64,000 nt of DNA from positions 1 to 64,000 of the forward strand of contig FLMG01003876.1 in assembly GCA_900088475.1 (NCBI GenBank). The letters run 5' to 3'. Source of the stretch: Hyphochytrium catenoides (lineage: Eukaryota > Sar > Hyphochytriomycetes > Hyphochytriales > Hyphochytriaceae). Below, one piece after another: positions 56,717 through 64,000 of the stretch; position 1 is the stretch's first letter, and each line of letters begins with the position of its first letter. The notes below the pieces were generated by a model. The model saw nothing but the letters and a program-made list of their open reading frames with translations, was not told the origin of the DNA and did not search any database. The position numbers and the translations under genes were made by a program.

Positions 56717-59700
56717 TTAGAACTTGAAGACCTTGAGCTTGATGATATCCTCTGGGGCGGGTCCCGTTACCATTGTCATCTGGACCTTTCCCGTCTTTTC
56801 TCCCATGGACCACTTCCCTTCCTCTTTCAGTTGGCCATTTGCGTAGCTAAACGTAGCAGTGAGATGGAGAAAACGAGAGTTAATGGACGAGAGTAACGTG
56901 AGGTGTGGGGTCAATTCGATAACAAAATATCGAGATATTTACCACCGTTTCCACGGTCTGATAGTAGAGCGACTTACATGGTTCGCCCCTCGCCATCCTT
57001 TCTCCCTTTATAGAACTTTCCCTCGTAGCGAATGCCGCTTGCCTCCGTTAGAGAGCCGGTGCCATGATACATGCCGGCTACGAAGTCTCCCTCATACGTT
57101 TCTCCTGTAGGAAAGGTCTTCTTCCCTCTTCCCTGAGGAGCATCATCCAACCACTCGCCTGACGGAGAGGTAACGACGCTGATTAAGTCCAAGAGGCTTG
57201 AAGTTAGAGTCTGAATGACGCCGAAGGCCTATTACCTTCATAGACAGTTTGATCGCTGTAAACCATTTTCCCTTTGCCGTGTCTCTTCCCATCCATGACG
57301 GCACCATCGTACACGCCCCCATCATAGTACTGAATGGAGCCATGGCCCTATCGGGTAAGGAGAATAGGGAAGCCAAGAAACAGGAACACCAAGGAAGATA
57401 ATGAGTTACAGAAGATCTGAACAGCAAGTAGGGAAATAACTTGTGTTATCAAAGACCAGGAACGAGGCGCCGCCGAGGTCGTCGCCGCAGGAGGAGCCGA
57501 CGAAGCTGTGCAAAGAGTCTCAATTGGACAAAGGACAGAGTAAAGACGACGAAAGGCCAAGTGACATAGTAGAATGTAGTCAGTAACACAAGCCTTGGTA
57601 CCTCTCTTCGTCCTTCCTTGAATTCTCCTTCATATTCCTTCCTCAGGCTTCCTTCAAGAGAGAGATAGTAGACGCCTCTTCCGTGGCACACGTTGTCACG
57701 CCAGTCTCCCTCATAAACATTTCCATTGTGATATCGCATGCGGCCCTTCCCGTGTCGCATATCCTTCAGGAATTCCCCTTTATACTCTCCTTCATCCTCG
57801 TAGCAGTAGGTGCCTTCTCCCTCCTTGTGATTATTTGCCCACTCTCCCTCATACTCCTTTCTAAGACCACCTCGCTCCTTTCTCCAGTATGTCCCCATTC
57901 CATGGCGCTTGTTCTGCTTCCACCAGCCCTCGTACCGCCCTCCGTCTTCTGCAGAGGAAGATAGTCATGGAGAGGTGAGACTACGAAATGGTGAACTATA
58001 TCAGTTGCATGACGGTTCAGTTTGGGACGCATTATGGTTGCGGAGGAGGCAAGACATGGCTGCAGGAGGCGACATGAATACTGAGAAATGCCCCAGAGCC
58101 GACCCAAACATTTCTTTTGGACAGTAATAAGCCATTCGCCACCATAGCTCCTTACCAAGTTGAAGGGTCCCATAACCGTGCAGATCATTAGCCTTGAAGT
58201 GACCCTCGTAGCGTGCACCACTAGGCCAGACGAGGACTCCCTGTCCCTGGCGCTGGTCAGCGCGCCAGTTCCCGCTGTAGATCATCCCCGTGGCCGCAGA
58301 AACATGCACGCCGTAGCCTTTTATTGGTGGGGGAGGAAGAGTATCAAGTTACTTAAGAGAATGAAGGGAAACTCGCAAACCAACAGGTAGCAGGCAGTGG
58401 ATCTATCGGTAAGCCTTAAACTCATCGGCCCCGCCAGAGACACGGTTGTATTCCCCAACGCAAGATGATGTAGGAAAAGAGGATTGAGGAGAAAGGGCAA
58501 CCAGCACAGAGGATGCTGACTATGGGCTGAACTGTCAAACAAGAGCTGTCGAGGTGTGCGCAAGAGATACCTTGCGCCAGATCATTGACAAAAAAGCCAT
58601 CGTACTTGTCCCCGTTTTTGAAGAAATATTTCCCTCGCCCATGTTTCCTGCCGTTGTGCCATTCTCCCACGTACTGCTCTCCGCAGTGGGACTCGAAGAT
58701 GCCAAAGCCTTCATGGCGGTTGAGGAGCCTATAGAACATAACGACGAAACGACGAAAACTAAGCAAGGAGAGTGTGACTGACGACGAAGCAGGTACAGAA
58801 GACACAGGAAGAACGAAAGTTCCCGCTGTCTATGAGGTGTAATCGGTGCCAAAAGGGCTGATTGATTTGACAGCGATGCGTTGATGAAAACAAACGGCGG
58901 GGCGCAATATACCAGTTGCCAGAGTACTTAGACCCATTTGGGTACACCGACATTCCCTTGCCGCACCGCCTGTCCTCCTCGAACTGGCCCTGCGCATGCA
59001 AGATGTTGACAGAGAGCATGAATGAGACAGAGCTGGTAAGGTCTATCGCCATCGCGGACAAGGCATCTACCTAAAGGAGGTAGAGAATTGTGGACTTCGT
59101 AACAGCTAGACGTGAACGCGGATGTGGCTCACCTTATATATCTCCCCACCGGATAAGCGCAATATACCCTTTCCATGAGCCTTACCCTTTCGTATCTCTC
59201 CGACATAAGACTCCCCAGTAGCCTAATGTGTGGAGCGCTCAAATAAGTGCCGGGTCTGATTGAGCACTCTTTCTATATGCCTTGCTGTACACCAGGAGAC
59301 ATCACCCTCTCATTGCCTCCCCTGCGTTCACAGGATTGGCTGCAATAGCGGAGCGCACATGGCTCTTTTTGAGCATTCTGAACGCATCACCTGCGGCGCT
59401 CCTTCCTTGATTTCTATTGCTAAAGACTCGTCATGCATTTTGCACTACGTACCTTCTTGAATGTTCCTTTCCCGTCGTATATGCCATCTTCCCACTCTCC
59501 TGTGATTTTGGACGGTGCCCGTAAGCCGATGGTTGGAGGGAAAAAGATAGCAGGAGCATCAGCGTTGACTAACCCAATCAGTTCCATGGTGGAATGGCGG
59601 AGCAATAGATGAGGTAAAAAAAATCAAGGAGGGCTCAAGTTAACGGAATATTGGCAACCACCGCACATCTCCGAGTGAAGGCAAACTCCAAGCAGGCAGT

Positions 59701-61742
59701 GCAACAAAGGAGGCCTGCATTAGAAAATAGAGAATGACGTTGCTAACCTTCATAGAAGTCGCCATTTGCGGACTCCAGCTTCCCTTTCCCAGTCAGTTTC
59801 CCATTCTGGAACTCGCCCACAAACCGCTCACCACTGGGAAAACGAAGCTCTCCGATGCCATGCTTCACACCATCCTCCCACTTTGTGAGGAGAAAAAGAG
59901 AGATCCAGTTTGCCCGTAAGTGCAGGCCGAAAGACGTAAGGGCGAACACAAGGTATGTAATGGTATGGAGGGTCAATGGCTGTGACATGGAGACAAAAGA
60001 AGTAAACAAGGCCACATTGCATGTGAAGAAGGTCATCGAATATCTAGGGATCATGAGGCTGTGCGAGAAATAGCGCCAGGCCCCAAGGTCGTGAGAACTT
60101 ACCTGCCCGATGTAAGTGACTCCGTCAACCCGGCACAAGACTCCTCTCCCATGTCTCTTGTCGCTTCGCCATTCGCCAGTATACTTAGAACCATCTGCGT
60201 AAGTCATTACCCCTTCACCGTGACATTGTCGACCCTTAACCTCTCCTTCATAAACAGCACCCGAAGAATATGTCTTTCTTCTCAAGGCAGGCTTGCCATC
60301 TTCATCTTCCGCTTTCTCATCCTTCAATAGCGGTGAATCTTCTTGTCCGTTTGCCTCAATTGTAGAACTCATCCACGATTGATGCAGCGAACCCATTGAC
60401 GTAGAGGGCAAGAGGGATGACAGAGCTCCCAACATGCTTGCTTGGTTGTCTCCTCTTTCTGTAGCGTTACCTTCCTTGCTCCGGTATAATGGTGAGAGAA
60501 CGGCCTCCGCACCACGGTAGAACTTACGGATAGCCTTCTTTGGCACTTTTGCGCGTCCATATACTTTCATGGCTGGCACCGGGCTCTCCCTCAGCTCGAT
60601 ACTGTTCTTCTTGTCCTCGCTACTCACGGTGGGTGAGTCCAAGGTAACGGAGTTCCCCAGGAGGTTTCCATTTTCCGTTAGATTATTTCCACATACAGAG
60701 CAGCGAGGGTAAACAAGTGAGTTGTTCTTATGGTGACAAGCATCGCACCACCAGCGATGGGCGCTGACTTTGTGCACGTTGGCTCCTACGAAGAGGGAAG
60801 GCAAGAGAAATTTAAAAGAGTTATGCGTACTTATACAGTCTTGCTATGACAATTATTGGCAGGTGAACCGAAGGGCACAAGGCCGAAGCAGCGCGAGCTT
60901 GCGGAAGGGGGCCAAAGGACATTGAGAATGTAGCAGTTTACCTGTAGCGCTGTCAAAGGTAAGTTCGCAGCCCGGCCAGGTGCATCTAAGAAAGTCCTTA
61001 TAGCTAGATGGAGGGTCCCATTGAGTGTCTTTAGTCGCCTCCTGGTAGTAGTAAAGTGCGCCTGTGTGCTCATCATAGAGCTCACTCCAGCCGCCTAGAG
61101 ACCTGACAACGTGTGATCGCTTTAAGAGATCTTTAAGGGCTGCCTCAGTTACCACGACCTTCTGCCTCTTCCTCCTTTCAAGCTTGGCAATGATCCGTCC
61201 CAGAAAACCCCTAGCAACTCTTTGCAGGGTTAGAGTTGCCCTGTGCCTTGTAATGGCCTGAGATCCAAGGTTAGAGACCAAGTGAGCACGGTAGAGATAC
61301 TAGCACCACGACATCATAAGGAGTAGTAGAAAGGTAACTAGCAGAGCATCGTCGATAGTGAATGATCCTAGTCGGGCTATGCAGCGGGACGTATATCCGA
61401 GAAGATAAAGAATCGTCAAACAGCAAATAGCAGGCTAATTCTCTTCCTCCGAAGGTGTGTCTGACCAACAAGAAGTGAGGCTTGCGAGGAAGAAGGGAGG
61501 AGGTATATATATATCGTTTAAGCTCACGTTCGTACCTCTCGGTATAGTAACAGCTGTCGCCTGCCCCTATAGAGAGCTTGAATAATGGCTGCAGCAGCAT
61601 AGATCAATTTGTCGTCTTTCTTCAACTCATTCGTAGTAACTGCGGCCAGCTGAATATGAGCGGCGCTAATCTTAGAGGTTTTTGCTTCGAGCTCCTTCCT
61701 GGCTCGGACCCTTGCCGCCCGACGATCAAGCGCTAAGCTCAT
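56717..61742 (-). CDS. IQ motif, WW domain, zinc finger and MORN-repeat protein
   Basis: About 13 exons. The resolved ones are 61536-61742, 60942-61257, 60103-60785, 59748-59880, 59453-59568, 59133-59222, 58913-58989, 58571-58728, 58156-58317, 57602-57948 and 57236-57347. The last two lie at about 56999-57200 and 56717-56860, with the junction at 57236/57200 unresolved. The product is about 910 residues. Order: IQ motif AAAIIQALYRGRRQLLLYR; second IQ LTLQRVARGFLGRIIAKL; WW domain GGWSELYDEHTGALYYYQ...TQWDPP; a cysteine/histidine cluster CTWPGC...H and WWCDACHHK...YPRCSVCG, likely zinc-binding; a Ser-rich linker; then roughly 14 MORN repeats (YEGEVKGRQCHGEGVMTYAD, YTGEWRSDKRHGRG, YVGEWHNGRKHGRGKYFF, YKGEFLKDMRHGKGRMRYHN, YEGDWRDNVCHGRG). 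MORN arrays bind membranes or build cortical/flagellar scaffolds, and IQ motifs bind calmodulin. A membrane-linked, calcium-responsive scaffold is inferred. Confidence 0.85.
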
Positions 61743-63111
61743 AGTGACCTAGACAGAGACATGAGGCACCACGACTGCCCCAGAACTTTTGGGTGCCTAG
61801 AAGCTCAATGTATAAGACATCAAGCGTCCATGTCACAGCCCACTCAGGGTCAGACTCTTCCATCGCATACTGGAGCCATCCTTTCGTTCAATCCAATGCA
61901 AGCAGGATCCTGACTCCCTCTATTCCATGGCCCCTGCCGCTGTCTCATGGGAGGAAGGAACGCTAGGAGCCACTGTCTCTCGCTGCTCCCTTTGCCGCTA
62001 ACTTCTCTGCCTGCCGCTAACTTCTCTGCCTGCCGCTCTCCGTCTCCAAGCTCGCCTTATTATGGCTGATGATCAGCCAGCCAGCCAAGTGCCATCATCC
62101 ATCAACCCAAAAAAGATCAGAACCCCAGCAGCTTCAATGACACTGGACAACCGCCCAAAGGTCTGCCCCGAAATCAACTGTAATCCTTAGGCATAGGGCA
62201 CAATTTCTGGGAGGAAGATGGCAGAATTGCTGATGGGTGACCTTCTAGTAATCAAATAGATCAGTTCTTGCCTGTCACTGATTTTCCGTTTCAAACTTTC
62301 GCGGTACGGATGGAAATATTGCCTTGAAAGTTACGTCGCACATTTCTTTCTCCTTGATTTTACGCGAACCTTGTCAAAAGCTTGGGACCAACTCAGGGAG
62401 TCTTCCCCCAAGGTACCATGAGTTTGATGGTAGGTCCCCCTCGATAGATAGAGCGGCTTGTGAGGATGGTGAGTGGCTTCGCTCAGTCGGGGTAGCGGCG
62501 TCGTTCCGGGTGGGACAGAGCTTCAAGTTACCCTTTAGTGCAAGGAATCCTATCGTATTCCGCCGTCAGTTGTAGAATAAGGTTGTAATTAGCCATAGCA
62601 GCCTTGAGAAATTCCTCCTGGTCGTCACTCAAAGCAAATCAAGAAACAACTATATCTCTATTGCTCCTCATCCTATCTCTGTCAAACTCTGACTGTTTCG
62701 GTTTGTGGCAGACTAATAAGGTTCTCAACATTCTTTCTTGCAAGCGCATTATCTCCGACTACTCTGTCTGTCGCACACCCCACTCTGTGTTGCTATGAGT
62801 GGTTCACTCCGCTGTCAGAAGTCAGAAGGATCCTTGGAGTCTGTGGGCTCTGAAGCGTTGCTGCACACAGTCAGAGACACTTCGGCTTGAGGCTTGAGCT
62901 TCTCCTCCTCCTCATCGGGTTCTCATCACCTCGTTGTCTCTCCATCACCTCAGCCGAGTCTCCCTCAGTCTGCCAATCGACTTATTGCCACCCTTCATTG
63001 TCGCCCAGCAAGCCTTGCAAGCAACGGACTCATTGACAAGAAGTTTAGTTCAGCTTCCACATCCCTTGAATAGATCACTTCGAAGTCTTCTTTTGAGCAT
63101 CTAAGGTCACG
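61743..63111. other. Divergent intergenic region, no gene seen
   Basis: About 1.4 kb lies between two divergent start codons. Apart from the 19-bp duplication entered separately, it is unique sequence. The plus strand becomes CT-rich from about 62880 towards the GCDH start, compatible with a promoter/leader. Open frames of up to 83 codons have no motifs. Confidence 0.4.
61994..62040. repeat. Tandem 19-bp duplication
   Basis: gccgctaacttctctgcct is repeated exactly at 61994-62012 and 62013-62031, followed by a partial third copy (gccgctctc). It lies upstream of both divergent genes and could be a duplicated regulatory site or simple slippage. Confidence 0.85.
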
Positions 63112-64000
63112 ATGAATGGTCTTAAGCGAACTCTTGGCCACTCCCTCCAGCTGGGCAAAGCCCATGCGAGGCAAATGTCAGCCTTCAGCGGCACCTATAA
63201 CTGGCAGGACCCCTTAAACATGAACTCCCTTTTATCCGAGGACGAGCGAATGATTCAGGTTAGTAGTCTTCCCAAGATGGCCATACCAAAGCATGAATCC
63301 CATCGCTAACCTAGTCCTGGTTTCTCTTCTAAGGAAACGGCCAAAGCCTACTGCCAGCAGAGTTTGCAGCCTCGGGTCCTTGAAGCTAACAGACATGAGA
63401 AGTTTGATCGAGAAATCATGTCAGAAATGGGAGAGATGGGGCTCTTGGGCCCACAGATCAAAGGTTACGGCTGTTCGGGAGTAAACTATGTTTCTTACGG
63501 CCTCATTGCCAATGCTGTCGAAAGTGTAAGAAGCCTAGCTGGTGTCTTTTCGTTTTACTGGCACTTAACTCATCCACTCTGTGTTATCCTATCTCTTTTC
63601 TATCCTCCGGCTCGTTTGTCTCTGTTACCCGGATCTACAGGTCGATAGTGGCTACCGCTCTGCTATGAGCGTCCAGTCCTCGCTGGTAATGCACCCAATC
63701 AACACTTTTGGTACAGAGGAGCAGAAGAAGAAGGTGATGATACAAAAGGCATCATTCTAGAGTCTCGAATCTGTGTCCATCGCTCTCTTTTTACCAATTA
63801 GCTCTTCTTTCTCAGCGCTTTATTTCCCAGATCAATGCTTTTCCTTATCGCTGGGTATTGCGTCCTCTCAGTTTCGTCTCACACAGCCTCATGCAATGAC
63901 TGACGTTAAAACTTTCAGTTTCTGCCTGAGCTGGCCAAGGGGAAGCTAGTGGGCTGCTTCGGCCTTACAGAGCCTAATCACGGCTCAGATCCTGGAAGGT
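63112..64000 (+). CDS. GCDH: Glutaryl-CoA dehydrogenase, 5' part (runs off the window)
   Basis: Mitochondrial FAD enzyme that oxidatively decarboxylates glutaryl-CoA to crotonyl-CoA in lysine and tryptophan breakdown. Exons are 63112-63258, 63334-63525, 63641-63733 and 63919 onward, open at the window edge. Residues 1-~25 ([21 protein letters not shown]) form a basic presequence. Then comes the GCDH-specific N-terminus [20 protein letters not shown], followed by [52 protein letters not shown], and the FAD/substrate-loop sequence [16 protein letters not shown]. The order and near identity to the human enzyme separate it from other acyl-CoA dehydrogenases. The catalytic glutamate lies beyond the window. 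Confidence 0.95.

Overview
This window is nuclear DNA of a microbial eukaryote. Most genes are cut by short spliceosomal introns (about 50-250 bp, GT-AG, many with a CTAAC-like branch site), there is no operon structure, and the recognisable genes are eukaryotic (cytosolic ribosomal protein eL22, MSH2, glutaryl-CoA dehydrogenase, arrestin fold, MORN and ankyrin proteins, a class C 7TM receptor). The lineage is an inference. A membrane-anchored protein combining roughly 80-residue extracellular repeats, glycine-rich blocks and a GH43-like domain, a GABA-B-type receptor and an algal/bacterial-type KDO-8-phosphate synthase together suggest a stramenopile or other alga-like protist. I cannot name the species. 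There are two assembly gaps (46 N at 49137-49182, 4 N at 53712-53715).

Layout. 1-13.7 kb: eL22 on the minus strand, a 15-exon type-II membrane glycoprotein with a GH43-like domain (+), and a 10-exon LRR protein with a lysine-rich tail (-). 14.7-27.7 kb: a 1,620-residue helical-repeat/ankyrin protein (+), a complete 10-exon MSH2 (-), and a single-exon 1,054-residue polytopic membrane protein (+). 28.0-31.5 kb: a divergent pair, a 9-exon KDO-8-phosphate synthase (-) and a mitochondrial TCAIM/DUF4460-like protein (+). 31.5-35.1 kb: a gene-poor stretch dominated by a purine tract followed by a pyrimidine tract. 35.1-46.6 kb: a class C receptor with two tandem ligand-binding modules (+), a decayed ankyrin array (-), and a coiled-coil/ankyrin protein (+). 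47.1-51.8 kb: a membrane-anchored PLP enzyme (-), a ~150-bp tandem repeat and an arrestin-domain protein (-). 52.3-61.7 kb: a tentative small gene (+), an unrecognised multi-exon gene with a likely mitochondrial leader (+), and an IQ-WW-zinc finger-MORN protein (-). 63.1-64 kb: the 5' part of glutaryl-CoA dehydrogenase (+).

The genes do not form one pathway. They include housekeeping (translation, mismatch repair, lysine/tryptophan catabolism), surface and glycan functions (GH43 protein, KDO synthesis) and signalling (receptor, arrestin fold, MORN/IQ and ankyrin scaffolds). Exon boundaries were worked out by hand from reading frame, splice signals and recalled family similarity. Unresolved junctions are stated in the entries.
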